Origin: Hemileia vastatrix
Lineage: Eukaryota > Basidiomycota > Pucciniomycetes > Pucciniales > Zaghouaniaceae
Direction of reading: 5' to 3'
Assembly: GCA_030280995.1 (NCBI GenBank)
Contig: JASXTE010000007.1
Coordinates: forward strand, 10,569,001 to 10,633,000
Length of the DNA: 64,000 nt
The notes under the pieces are model-generated. The model saw nothing but the letters and a program-made list of their open reading frames with translations. It was not told the origin of the DNA and did no database searches. Positions 1-10,869 of this stretch are shown here, one piece after another (within the stretch, counting starts at the first letter, position 1; the number at the start of each line of letters is the position of its first letter). The translations under genes were made by a program, and so were the position numbers.

Positions 1-1188
1 ATTTGTATTTTAAATTTTCACTTAAATATTCGAAGGTTGTTGATGTAAAATAACACATATAACTCTTTAGACTTGTGCTGTGTCAAGCTATAGCTAAGTC
101 TTATTTTTACAATTAAAACATAGTGAATGAATGGAAACGATGAGAAGAAAAAAAATCTTATTCCGGCTAAGGAGTCACATGCATGCTGATGCAGGGTTTA
201 ACAAACGTGCTACAGCAATGTAAATCAGCAGAAATTATATTATATTAGGATCTTCATTGGGGTAGATAGTTAGGTTTTAACTAGTGATAAAACAAACAAA
301 TGGAAAATACAAGGCCCATGTAGATGATGACTATTGTGGAGCTTATCAAGCTCTTAATTACTTGACCCAAAAGCTTCACATATCTATGTACATTCATGTA
401 AATTTATGGAATTATCTTACACTCTCACTTCACTAGGGAGATAGATGAAGAAAACTTACACACTAAATATTTAGTGAAAAGTTATGGTTTAACTCAAGGA
501 AATCAAGGTAATGAAGTAGAATAGTCAATCATTAAGGGTCAAATCATATCACATTCGCCTTCCACCAGATTCAAAATTTACTGTAGAGAAAACTTTTGTC
601 ACATTTACATTTTGTGTGACACTGTCTTAAAATAAAACATTGGGGGGCAAAATCATGCTACATTTGCATTTCTTGTAACAAGATCTTACATGCAAAATGT
701 GACACAATATATCTTGTAATTAAATGGCATAACCAATTTCTCTTATGTCACACAAGAGCCATGCATGTTGTCACACATGTTACTTGTGGGTGTTACGTAC
801 TCAAGGACCTTATGCATGTAGTCATTATTATAGAGTTACTCACTTCAGAAAAAAACTGTGTCCTATTGGTGGTTTGGGTGGCAATGTCCTGCATGAAAAA
901 CAAGACAAGATGTCTCATAATAAAATTGGACAAGTAATCTTGCACTTGTCATGCATATTGCTTGTAGAGGGGGGATTATTGAGTTGTGCACACTACCAAT
1001 ACCATTCATTACGCCACAAGGTGTAAGAAATGCATAATAGTTGTGTAACAGTTGCATAATAAATACATAACAATCTTAATGTCCCCTAGCAATCAATAAT
1101 AATTGTTATGTATTTTCTACACAACTTTTACGCAACTGTTAGACCGTGTGGCATTACAACAAAAATTGGTAGTGGCAGAGTGTGTAAT
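1..1188. other. AT-rich stretch without a recognisable gene
   Basis: Only short open frames of fewer than 100 codons with no recognisable motif occur here. The one structured piece is an inverted repeat at 1041-1141, listed separately. I see no promoter, RNA gene or protein domain that I can support. Confidence 0.5.
1041..1141. repeat. Imperfect inverted repeat (hairpin or MITE-like)
   Basis: The left arm (1041-1074, reading TTGTGTAACAGTTGCATAAT and on) is the near reverse complement of 1102-1141, which ends CGCAACTGTTA. About 27 bp separate the arms, and the right arm has a small internal insertion. It could be the palindromic core of a MITE or the end of a DNA transposon. No target duplication was identified. 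Confidence 0.5.
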
Positions 1189-1497
1189 TGTTAAGACCTA
1201 AGAAGGTGGACTACTAATGGCGCTGACACTAGCCTGGGATGGGACTGAATATGCTACTAAGCAGTGAGACTAAGTACACTGACTATGTTGGGATTACCAA
1301 CAGTGAGATGGGACTGACTATGCTGATACAGCAGTGAGACTAAGAAGTAACTGGATTACTATATAAGTTGTCCGAGGAGGAGCACTCCACAGCGCTTTCC
1401 ACATATAACCCCCTGATGCAATATCCCCTCTTCCACCTCTCACAATGCATAGCACCCATAGCACTCCTCCTCCTCACCTCTCAACCAATTCCTAACA
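1189..1497 (+). mobile_element. Short solo LTR (309 bp) with 5-bp target duplication
   Basis: The element starts TGTTAAGACC and ends TTCCTAACA, so it has TG...CA termini with a short inverted repeat (TGTTA/TAACA). It is flanked by a perfect direct repeat GTAAT at 1184-1188 and 1498-1502. A TATA-like stretch (CTATATAAG, near 1360) lies inside. Two copies of a 37-bp block beginning GATGGGACTGA sit at 1238-1274 and 1307-1344. The small size suggests a Copia-type LTR, but no internal region is present to prove the superfamily. Orientation follows the TATA box. Confidence 0.8.
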
Positions 1498-1502
1498 GTA
1501 AT

Positions 1503-1909
1503 GTACACCGGGGATAAAAAATTTTAACTAGATGTTGGGTTCAGTTCACAAACTGAATTGAACCCATTCAGTATGTGAACTGAAACCAAGGTCTGGTTGT
1601 CACTTTCCTCACCCTGTGGCATGTACCGTGCCCAGAAAGTGGTCTTCACAATTTTTATTTCTCATGCAACTCTAACATAAAACCATATTTTTCATTACTT
1701 GTGTGTGAAATCAAGTCATAACAGCAATGTAGATATTTAATATCATAATAAAAAAAAGCTAAATACAGACTGTTTTTGTTTAATTATGATTTTTGAGGTT
1801 TTTCATTTTATTCCTCATCAGGGAGACATCTCTCATCAATGAGAGTAGCTTAGATAGAAAGTTGGCTTGATGTAACATCTAAGTGAAACAAGAAACCATA
1901 AAAAAAAGG
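1503..1909. other. Intergenic, no gene seen
   Basis: This stretch is non-coding. The only structure is a local hairpin with arms TTCAGTTCAC and GTGAACTGAA around 1550-1585. No coding frame or element end can be supported. Confidence 0.4.
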
Positions 1910-2250
1910 TCACCAGAAAATGCTGCCACCTGAAGCTGCAATGACAGCTTCAAATCCTTAAGGTACTGACTCAACTAGATTCCTAAGAATTGATTCTGGA
2001 AAAACATTATAAAAAATTTCTAAAAACTTTGATATTTCAGCTTGGCTCTTTGGTTTAAATCCTTTGTGAATACAGTCCTTGACACAAAATGAAAAAAAGA
2101 TGACTGGTAGGCAAGTTGTTTTTTAGCAACCCTGGGGTAACCCATGTAGTAATATTTGAGGAAAAATTTTGAGGGGTATATGAGTAGAAATCTGTCAAGT
2201 AAAGATATTTTGAAAACACTTGCAGATTTCTTTGCTCCCACTCACTGCCC
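1910..2250 (-). pseudogene. Tc1/mariner-like transposase, C-terminal relic
   Basis: On the minus strand the last codons read PESILRNLVESVP, a stop, GFEAVIAASGGSIFW, then a TGA at 1910-1912. This matches the conserved C-terminal tail of Tc1/mariner transposases, where an IP-(x)n-LVESMP segment is followed by xAVIxAxGG. Two in-frame stops occur, at the expected R of the VPR segment and about 25 codons earlier. Upstream sequence to about 2250 is open only in broken frames, and the catalytic DDE part is not recognisable. This is a dead fragment; its terminal inverted repeats were not found. Confidence 0.6.
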
Positions 2251-2279
2251 AAAGCATCAATCTAGGCAACATGACATTT

Positions 2280-2530
2280 AGTTTATTTAATATTCAATAT
2301 GCATGCAAATGCATACTTATTAATCCTTCATATCACATATTAAATATAGATGAATAATGCATATTCAATATAAATAGAGGATGAAATATGCATAAAATAT
2401 GCAGAGAATATTTATATGCAATATTCAGAGAATATGCATATTCAATATTCAAAAATGTGCATATGAATTATGCAAAAAACATTTTATAAAATATGATTAA
2501 AGTATTCATAATACACATGTATTTTATATG
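2280..2530. repeat. Low-complexity ATATTCA/ATATGCAT tract
   Basis: About 250 bp are built from interspersed ATATTCA, TATGCAT and AATATGCA words. It looks like a degenerate minisatellite. No coding potential. Confidence 0.6.
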
Positions 2531-4152
2531 GATTCTTATTTGGTAATGAATATGATTGACATACCAAAATGTACCATTGCCTTCATGAATTTTCACTCAT
2601 GACTAGTACTATGGGAAGTAAAACAGAAAGTTAAGAAATGAAAATACTCTGTGCATTCATTTTTGGGAAGAGGAAATCAGAAGTGCTGAATTATGATTGG
2701 TGCTCATAATTTAAAATGATTTTTTAATATTAAAGCAGTATTTTTAATATTGAAAATGACTTTTGGTTGTTTGGTATTTGAACTAGGTGTTTCATGGTCA
2801 CTTCTCAGTATTTTTATTATTCCTTAATATTATTGAATGATCTTCAATATTTAAATTTATATTTTGGTTGCTTATGATCTTGGATATATTTTAAAACCAT
2901 CAAGATAATTTTAGACATGACTTGTATTAATGCTAGTCAAGTATAAATTATGTGATTAAAATTTTAAACTTGTATTATGAGTGAATGTTGGGTGCAGTTA
3001 TATCAAGAACATTATCACTCAAAAAAATGGTTGATTATATATTATGATGGCTGACTTATTGAAAAATTTTCAATGTTGTTAAAAGCTTCACGTCATATTT
3101 TTTTTAAGAGCTTGTTGGCTGGTTGGTCTCTGTCCCAATTTAAAGCACTTCATATATTGAGTAATAAGGTGATAATCATCCATACTGTCAGCCTGTATAT
3201 CCCCAGGACTGAGTAAAAAGTACTTATAAGTTATTTTAAACACATGAACTATGCATGGGAACAATAAATAAGAGTACACAAACAGTATACATAAGTAAAA
3301 TTATGATAATACACAAAAAATGCCATTATAACACCTTATATACATGCATATACCCACCTTTTATAAGTCTTGTGTACTTAATATTAAGTTCGAATATGTT
3401 AGGATAACCTTAAGAACCTTAATTATAAGGCTACATAATTTTTAAGTATACTTAAAGCTGTTATTTTCATTGTTTTATGCGAAAAACAAGAAAGGTGCTT
3501 TATTTCACTTAAAAGTTGATTATATGCACTATAAATTTAAGAACATTAAAAATGTGCTTTGACAGTTCAATTTGTCTCATGTAGGACTATTGATTTGGCT
3601 ACTTAAATGCATAAAAATAACACTTTTAAAATTTGGTGTTTTTTATGCCAGAAATGGCTTCTGTGTACTGACCACATGCTGCCTGCTTTTTTCCCGTGTG
3701 AAAAGTTTCATTTTTAGCAAAGTTAGCTTTTTCACAATATAATTACCCCACATTCTATGCTCACTGTGGGGAAACACACTAAAATAGGCAACAGGTGCTT
3801 ATTTAGTGTCCTAGCTTAATTAATAATGCATTGACCCTCTTTATATGCACTAATTTCATTAACAACCTCACTCTTGGCGCCTTATTTCACTACCACACTT
3901 AAATTTGCCTATTATTAGTCAAGGATTTACCCGTGCAAGTGCCTGCCAAGGACTGCATGTAGTTACCCCACATCTCACACCCTTTTTTGGGTTTCTAGGT
4001 GGTTTCTCAGTCAATTTTGGTCATTTTTGAATGGGAATTTCATGTAGTATAATGTCAGGATTAGCCCCATCATTTCTACTGTAAATCTCACTTATTATTA
4101 ATCTCTTATTCACCTTAATTTTCCCTTTTTAGTCTTTTATATTGATGTATAA
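2531..4152. other. AT-rich spacer, no gene seen
   Basis: No open frame here has a recognisable motif, and no LTR ends with target duplications could be found. It is probably decayed repeat DNA. Confidence 0.4.
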
Positions 4153-5328
4153 TGTCAGTGTATCTAGTATTTAAGTATAATTTAATAGTTTTTATTAATG
4201 GTCCTACTACTTTTTAATAATTTATTTAGTGATTAAACCTCAGGGGAAGACTAATAAAATAGTTGTACTCAAATAAAACTCACAATACTTGGATTTAAAT
4301 GTGTGCTAGTGGTGGAAAATAGATGAATATAATATAGTTATAGCTTATCTAAAGATAATATCAATTTGAAATGGATTTATAATATATCTTTGAATAATAA
4401 TAATTGTGTTATAATGTTTATTTGAATTGTAGTAAGTGAATGATGTCTAATAACCATCAAAATCCTCCCTTACTTATACCAAAATCCACTGGAGTGCACA
4501 TACCTTCAATCCATATGATGTCACTGCTATTCCCGGCAATAACAGCACTGTGAGGGCCCATCACCTCCCCATTGCTTCCACTTCAAGCAGATTCAACACC
4601 CAGACCTCCAGTAAGGACCCTCCATCACAATTAATGATAACACAGACCGATACCATAAATCGAAAATCCAGATAAAAGTGAATACCATAAAGAAACAGGT
4701 AAAATAACTCATCCAAAGAGAATATAATGAAACCCAAAGCATATAAAGAAAACAAATGAAATTTCCAAGCCCCCAATAGCATCCCCAAGAATCCATATTA
4801 ACCCAGAAATGACCTCCCAACCCATAAATCCATGAATATCCATCCAAGGAAGCAGATTAAATTTTCCAGACTGAGTGTATGTGCCTGAAATAGTTATTTA
4901 TTCTTCTGTAGGTGTTGTGAGTCCACTGGATACGTCCATATGACCTATAATAAGCAGAAAAACAAAGTTTATAGGCTATTAAGAGGCTAAAACCAACTTA
5001 TATACCTAAACATTCATAATATACTGCATATTTCACTGAATATGAGATTTATGTATACATATAAGCTTATGTATGTCAATAATTACTTAATATCACTTAA
5101 GGTAAATATATTATGACTCCATTAACACCTTAATAGGTATTATTAGGATATGGATAAGCTATTTAAACTACTATAATTTATATAATAAAGTAATAATTAT
5201 ATATATATGTAATATAATCATATATATTATTGTTTTAACCTTATTTTTAAGATATAAGCATAATTTACTAAAGGTTATCAAATTCTAAGTATAAGAAATA
5301 CACAGTCATAGGGATATCTAGGCTGACA
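4153..5328 (-). mobile_element. Y-type LTR, 1176 bp, abutting the polypurine tract of a G element
   Basis: In minus sense the LTR starts TGTCAGCCTAGATATCCC (5328) and ends TAGATACACTGACA (4153). A second copy at 13509-14684 has exactly the same length and similar ends, which fixes the boundaries. It follows directly after the minus-strand purine tract at 5329-5340, in the place expected for the 3' LTR of the minus chromovirus. A W/F/Y-rich open frame (4561-4847, minus) recurs in the other Y copies but has no recognised domain and is probably not a gene. Confidence 0.85.
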
Positions 5329-5339
5329 CTCCCTCACCC

Positions 5340-6771
5340 AGAAAAAAAACAATAAAAAAAATGTTAAGACATTTTAATTAAAAGTAAGGTGTGAATAGAA
5401 GAATTTTTAAATTTTCTATAATACATATACTGAATAAACAGTATTATTTTGATTTAATTTTTTTCAAGAGATTTTTAAGATCAAAGATTTAATTTTCTGG
5501 TATCCACTGGTCATATTCACTTGATTTTTTTTTAAATCTTAATAGATACTCAACTCCCTTTTCTTTAGTAAGGTGTCTCTTTTTAAGTATCTTTTCAATT
5601 TCTGCCTTTTCAACTATTTCTTCAGGTTTCTGTTTATGCCCTCCTGATCTTCTTGGAAATAGAGCATTATCATTAGAATGGTATGGTTTTATAAGAGAAG
5701 TAGGAAATAATGGATGTTTTTTATCATATGGTGCATATAGAATAAACTCAACAGCATTGTTACCAACCATCTTTTAAACTACAAATGGTCCAATGAATGG
5801 ATCCTTCAATTTAACATTATCATTTAAATTGAAATGTAGTGTAAAAATAAGGACTTCATCACCCTCTTTGAACATTTGTTCTTTATGGGCTTTATCCCAT
5901 CTTTTCTTCTCATACTCAAACGCCTTATTTATACATTCTTGAGCATGTTTTCTGCATAATCCTTGCGTCTGAAGAAAAGATTTAGTACCTAGATGGATAT
6001 ACAATCTAGGTAATTTATTAAGAGTTTTAGCAGGGGTATTAGGTAAATAACCCAACCATAAATCAAATGGCTTTTTCCAGTGACAGAATGTACTGTACTA
6101 TTGTATGCAAATTCTAAACCTGGGATAAGGGTTACCCAATCATGTGTGAATTTGTCATTGTCTTTAAAGTTAAGACCAAAAGCACAATATCTTCTTATCA
6201 TATCTTCTAAAGTTTGTATTATTCTTTCTGCTATCCCATCAGTTTGTGGATGGTGTGCTGTAGAAAGTTTTAATTGACACCCTGAAACATCTATAAGTGA
6301 CCTCCAGAACTCAGAAGTAAATTTAGGATCTCTGTCAGAAACTATTGCTTTGGGGAAACCTGCTATATTTAACATTTGCATCCACCATAAAAAAGCCAAG
6401 TCCTTTTCAGAAACCTCTTTGTGGGTAGGAATAAACTTACACATCTTTTTAAATCTATCTACAATTACCCAGCAGGAGTTATAGCTCTTATGCCCTGCTA
6501 TTGGCAAACCTGTTACAAAGTCCATGTTGATTATTTCTCATGGAGCTTTTGGTTGCTCAATTTGTTGTAATAAACCAGCTCTTTTACCTGTTAATCTGTT
6601 AGATTTTTGACAAGAATCACATGTCTTAACATATTTTTGAACATCCTCAGACATGTTAATCCACCAAGCTCTGTTTCTTACTCTGGTCAATGTTTTATGG
6701 TAGTCAAAATGACCTGCTAATATATCATCATGAAATATACTTAAAATTAACTCCTGAAGAAGCTTTATCAT
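5340..6771 (-). pseudogene. Chromovirus G copy 1: integrase plus chromodomain (broken)
   Basis: Read from 6771 down: an HHCC zinc region (HDD...GHFD...CDSCQ), then the integrase core with D in VIVDRFKKM, D in SDRDPKFTS and E in AERIIQTLE. A C-terminal segment follows, with a chromodomain-like end (about 5490-5600) containing IEKILKKRHL and SSEYDQWIPEN. A stop at 6535-6537 replaces the Trp of the usual PWxIINM motif. Frames also shift near 5990-6055 and between 5771 and 5773. Chromodomains of this class are known to steer integration toward modified histones. RT, RNase H and protease are missing, so the copy cannot move by itself. Confidence 0.85.
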
Positions 6772-6850
6772 AATCAGTTAAATCCAGTTCCTCATAACAA
6801 CCAGCAGAAGCACCTTGATCAGTCATAGTTGTAATTAACCTGAACTGGGA
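6772..6850 (-). pseudogene. Gag N-terminus fused to integrase by internal deletion
   Basis: In minus sense the reading begins TMTDQGASAG..., the same start seen in the G gag at 22821, and runs to LTDYDKAS at about 6772. It then joins integrase sequence directly. Everything from gag codon about 25 through RT and RNase H is absent. The junction lies at roughly 6768-6776 with no insertion between, so a single internal deletion is the simplest explanation. Confidence 0.7.
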
Positions 6851-6929
6851 GAAAGAAATACTAAAATTTAATTAGTTTTTCTTTTTACTTTATTTAAAGA
6901 AAAATAAGGAAAAAAATTTCTTGTATATA

Positions 6930-7500
6930 AGTAATTATCAGGATTTTGTAATCAACTGGAATAATTTAAATATGATGTTTTCCAGGACAAAAAATCAACT
7001 GAAATAATAATAAAAAAAATTTATTAATTAATTTAAGATAATTTTATAAGCAGGATTATAATAAATCAAATGAAATAATAAAATAATTTAATAATTATTA
7101 ATGTATATGTTGATAAGTATGAGGACTAGAAGTTAACTGAAGAATTTAATTACCAGGAATTTATGACAACTGAAATAATTTAATTACAAGGACTTACTGT
7201 CAACTGAAATAATTCAATTTCCAGGACTTAATGTCATCTGAAAATAATTTAAATTACCAGGACTTAATTCCAACAGAAATTATTTAATTATCAGGACTTA
7301 TTGTCTACTGAAATAATTTTAATATAATTAATTCAATTAATTTTAAATATTTAATAAGATACCGTCAGGACAATTTGTCAACTGAAACAATAATATAAAA
7401 TTTTAATTTTCAGAACAGAGGTCAACTGAAATAATAATAAAAAATAATATAAAATAATTAATTCAAATTTTAATATTACTTCTAGGACTTAGAACAATAT
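6930..7500 (-). repeat. 5' leader repeats of element G (CAGTTGAC...CCTGGTAATT units)
   Basis: About ten imperfect 35-40 bp units, each containing (minus sense) TATTTCAGTTGAC and then AAGTCCTGGTAATTA, fill the region between the LTR and gag. The same array lies before gag in the other G copies (22290-22720 and 26850-27150). Non-coding. Confidence 0.75.
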
Positions 7501-7540
7501 AGTTCTATCATGGTCAAATAGGAAAAAAAATATTTTATTT

Positions 7541-8664
7541 ACCAGGCACCTCCCCCTGTAAAATGAGAAACTTAATGCCACTTACAGAGTGCTTAGTAAA
7601 AAAAATATATGTGGACAATGAAATGTGCAAAATGACCCACAAATAATAATCATTATAGTTACCACAATTATATATGACAATTGAAAATATATGAACATAA
7701 ATTTTGGAGCGTTGTTCAATTCCAGGTTGCAGCAAAAAAAGAAGTCACATTGTCAATGACGTTTGTCATTTTCTTTGTCTATTTGTCCTATTGGTACCTT
7801 GTCGTTGATAGTTCCTTGGTTGCTGGCTTCAAGATATTGATGTGCTGTTGACGATATGGAAAGGGCCTCAGGTTTTGAAGGGTGCTTATGGTCTAGAAGA
7901 TTTTTAACAGAGGTCCAACGGCAGTGATAGGTGAATTTTGGGGTTGCAAAGTCAAAGGGACATATGGATTATCCTTTCTTTTATTTACTCAATTAAGAGA
8001 GGTAATATATTTCATAATTATTATTTATAATTGATGATATAGAATTAAATTTGTTTTAAGTACTAAGAAACAAAAATTAATAAGTGATTGATTTAATAAA
8101 TGGTTTGATAAAGTAATAAATAAATAAATGATGATTAAAACAACTAGAAAAGGGCAAGCCTTATATAGGCAAAAGAGAGACAAAGCATAGAGTTAAAATC
8201 CTATTTATAGGAGTATGAGAGAAGAAAAAGAATATTCTAGAAAGATATTTTCAAATAGTAATTTTGTTCTATAAAGAATGTGTTAAAAATGTGTATTCAC
8301 TGTATATGTCAGAAATAAATTGGTTTATTTAAAAATTACTGTAAGTGTCATTTTTATATAATTAATTTAAATTTCTTGTATATATTTATTTTTATTTCAA
8401 TACTAATTTCTTTTTTAATATTAATATTTATTTCTCTTAACCTTTCATTGAGCATGGTGTTATGAAACAAAAATATAAAGGACATTTAATATTAATTTTT
8501 ATTATTTACTAATTTTACTTTTTTGTAACTATTAAATTTATTACAAGTAAATTAAGAGTAAATATATTATAATTAATAATAATATATAAAAAATAAAAAG
8601 GCTTGCTTTCATCTCACTAAATAATTAATTATTTTAGTGGGTAATTCTAGCATCCTAGCTGACA
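7541..8664 (-). mobile_element. G1-type long LTR (5' LTR of G copy 1)
   Basis: In minus sense it begins TGTCAGCTAGGATGCTAGAA (8664) and carries a core promoter box around 8155-8180 (GCCTATATAAGGC type) that recurs in every G1 LTR. It ends near 7541 just before the leader, after a conserved CATTTTACAGGGGGAGG block. The inner end is approximate because no target duplication marks it. Homologous LTRs: 21064-22190 and 24515-26748. Confidence 0.75.
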
Positions 8665-9345
8665 TATAAACAAATCACATATTCAGTGAAATATGTAGTT
8701 ATATTATGTATAGTTAGGTCTTTAATAGCGGTTTAACCTCTTAATAGCCTATAAACTTCATTTTTCTGCTTATTTTAGGCCATATGGATGTATTCAGTGG
8801 ACTCACAATTCCTACACAAGCATATACACCTTTTTCAGGTGCATATATCCAGTTTGGACAACTTAATCTGCTTCCTTCAATAGATTTTCATGGATTTATG
8901 GGCTGGTATATGATTTCTGGGTTAATATGGATGCTTGCTGATGTTATTAGGGGCTTGTTCAGTTAATTTGGTTCCTTTATATTCTTTGGGTTTCATTATA
9001 TACTCTTTGGATGAGTTATTTTCCCTTTTTCTTTACGGTATACACTTTTATCTGGATTTTCTATTTATGGTATGGGTCTGTAATATTATTAATTGTGATG
9101 GGGGTCCTTACTGGAGGTCTGGGTGTTGAAAATTATTGAATTAGATTCCATTGGGAGTTTATGGGCCCTTGAAGTGCTGTAATTGCCAGGGATAGCAGTG
9201 ACATCATCTGGTTTGAGAGTTTATATTAATAATAACAATTTTTTTAGTTTTCCCCTGAGGTTTAATAACTAAATCATTTATCAATAATTAATAAGAGAAT
9301 TAATATTTACTATTAAATCATACTTAGATACTAGCATACAATGAC
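8665..9345 (+). mobile_element. Partial Y-type LTR (3' portion)
   Basis: This matches the right two thirds of the Y LTR at 13509-14684 in the same orientation, including the block near 9240 with CCCCTGAGGTTTAATAAC, and ends TAGCATACAATGACA at about 9345. The first 280 bp of Y are missing: it begins exactly where the neighbouring G1 LTR ends (8664), so G probably inserted into it or recombined with it. Confidence 0.7.
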
Positions 9346-9669
9346 AGATTTAGTTCAATTTATAAAACATTTTTTATATTACTAAAGAAAAAACAAACAA
9401 CATGATTTTTTACAATCTTATTGATGTGCCCACTTTTTTTTGGTAGTGGGGTTCACTTACTTCAATATTCCAACCAAAATTCTAGTAAGTCAATCATCAA
9501 GTTTTTTTTTCTCATGATCAACTGTGCTTTGATAAATTTTTGAATTAATTTCAAGTTGTGTTCAAATTAAAATCAATATTTCCTCATGATTGCTTCAACA
9601 CCACCTCAATGTGTGCTTAATTAGATATGATTTTGGGTTCAAGGTTGTAGACTTGCTAGCAAGTCCGCC
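9346..9669. other. Unassigned spacer with an 18-bp palindrome block at its right end
   Basis: AT-rich, no gene. Around 9650-9665 lies the palindrome GACTTGCTAGCAAGTC within a block of about 45 bp that also occurs inside the Harbinger element at 45885-45935. The block marks where homology of the X module to its 55-kb copy stops. Confidence 0.5.
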
Positions 9670-10864
9670 TCTCATATTGTGTGGTGAGTGCTGTTGGAAC
9701 TTAGCCTTAATGGTGGGAAAGTGGTTAGGTGTTGGTGATTCAATGGATCCTACATTGTCATCATCACTTTCAGAAGATGGAGGAACTGAGAGGTCATCAG
9801 ATTTAAAAGTAGAAGGAAAGAATAGAAGCTTTTACCATTAGATGAAACAAAATGGTGGAATTAGCTGCTTTAGTGGTGTGGGCACTCTTTTTTGAAGGGT
9901 GTAGTTTGTTGACTAATCTGGGTATCAGGATGGATGGCCTGGATCTTTTGGTGCTGGTGGAAGATGGAACAGTTTGATGTGGAGGTGAAGCTATTGCAGA
10001 TGATAATGGAAAAGGTCTGTAGAAATTCTTATTTCTGGATTGGAAGACATCACAGGAGTTTCTGTATGGATGAGTTGGTGGTGTGATGGTGCAGATCAGA
10101 ATATTGTCAATGCAGTATTAAAAAGGGCCCATGTCAGAGGCAGATTTTGAAAGAAAGCTGAAAATGGTGGATCTTATGAATAAGAATGTGGAAATTCTCG
10201 ATTGGAGGGAGGAGGTGGTCTTCCGAAATTGGCAGAGGCCTTTTTTGGGCTGTTTGGTGCTGTTTGGGTATCTCTTAATTGACTTTGGTCAAAGAATTAG
10301 GTATTTTCATTAGTTTTATTTAGTGAATATTAGGGCTATGAATATGTAGGTACTACTATTGGATAGCTCTGGAATTTCTCTATATTCTATGTCTTGTTGA
10401 AATTCTTCATATTCCAAGTTTTAAGGGTTCATTTCCCCATTTTTCATTTCTAAAAGATAGCTGTTTAATTTTGTTTTTTGCATTTTATGGGCTAACCATA
10501 AGTCTTAGGGTTAAGTGCTTAGTACCATTAAGTAGAACTAATTTGGCTCTATATTTCATGTAAAAATTTTGTCATAGCTGAATTTTGGGTTTCAAGGGTT
10601 TAAGTAGTCTTGGTGGATTTTTCTAAGTATTTTAGGGTTTTTTTAGATGTTTTTTTAGTGGTTTTTTTGGCTTCAGGGAGGTCCACCCGCCTTGGTTATA
10701 GAAGGCTGGGGAGCATTTCTAGAGGGTTTTTATTCAATTTGGCTGTCAAAGGCACCAATTTAGTTGCTGTGCATAATTTTTAAATAGGTGGTCTGTGTAC
10801 ATACTGAATAAGACAGTTTGGGGCAACTTAAATTATCAGACAACCATCTGGTAGTCATATCATT
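9670..10864 (-). pseudogene. X module relic: LTR-like head (part) and Zn-cluster gene 1 relic
   Basis: In minus sense 10864 to about 9680 aligns along its length with 54250-55460 on the plus strand. It includes the shared segment GCCCCAAACTGTCTTATTC and the protein reading MGPF-stop-YCIDNILICTITPP...YRNSCDVFQSRNK. The third and fourth zinc-cluster Cys are still visible, while the first, fifth and sixth have changed and a CAA codon became TAA. Homology ends near 9670 at the palindrome block. The gene is dead. The head continues beyond the G2 insertion at 12146-12556. Confidence 0.75.
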
Positions 10865-10869
10865 GTTTC

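Noticed and set aside
745..1026. 93-codon open frame with several Cys and His
   Set aside because: No homologue recognised, unusual composition for this region, and overlapped by another frame on the opposite strand; chance is the likeliest explanation.
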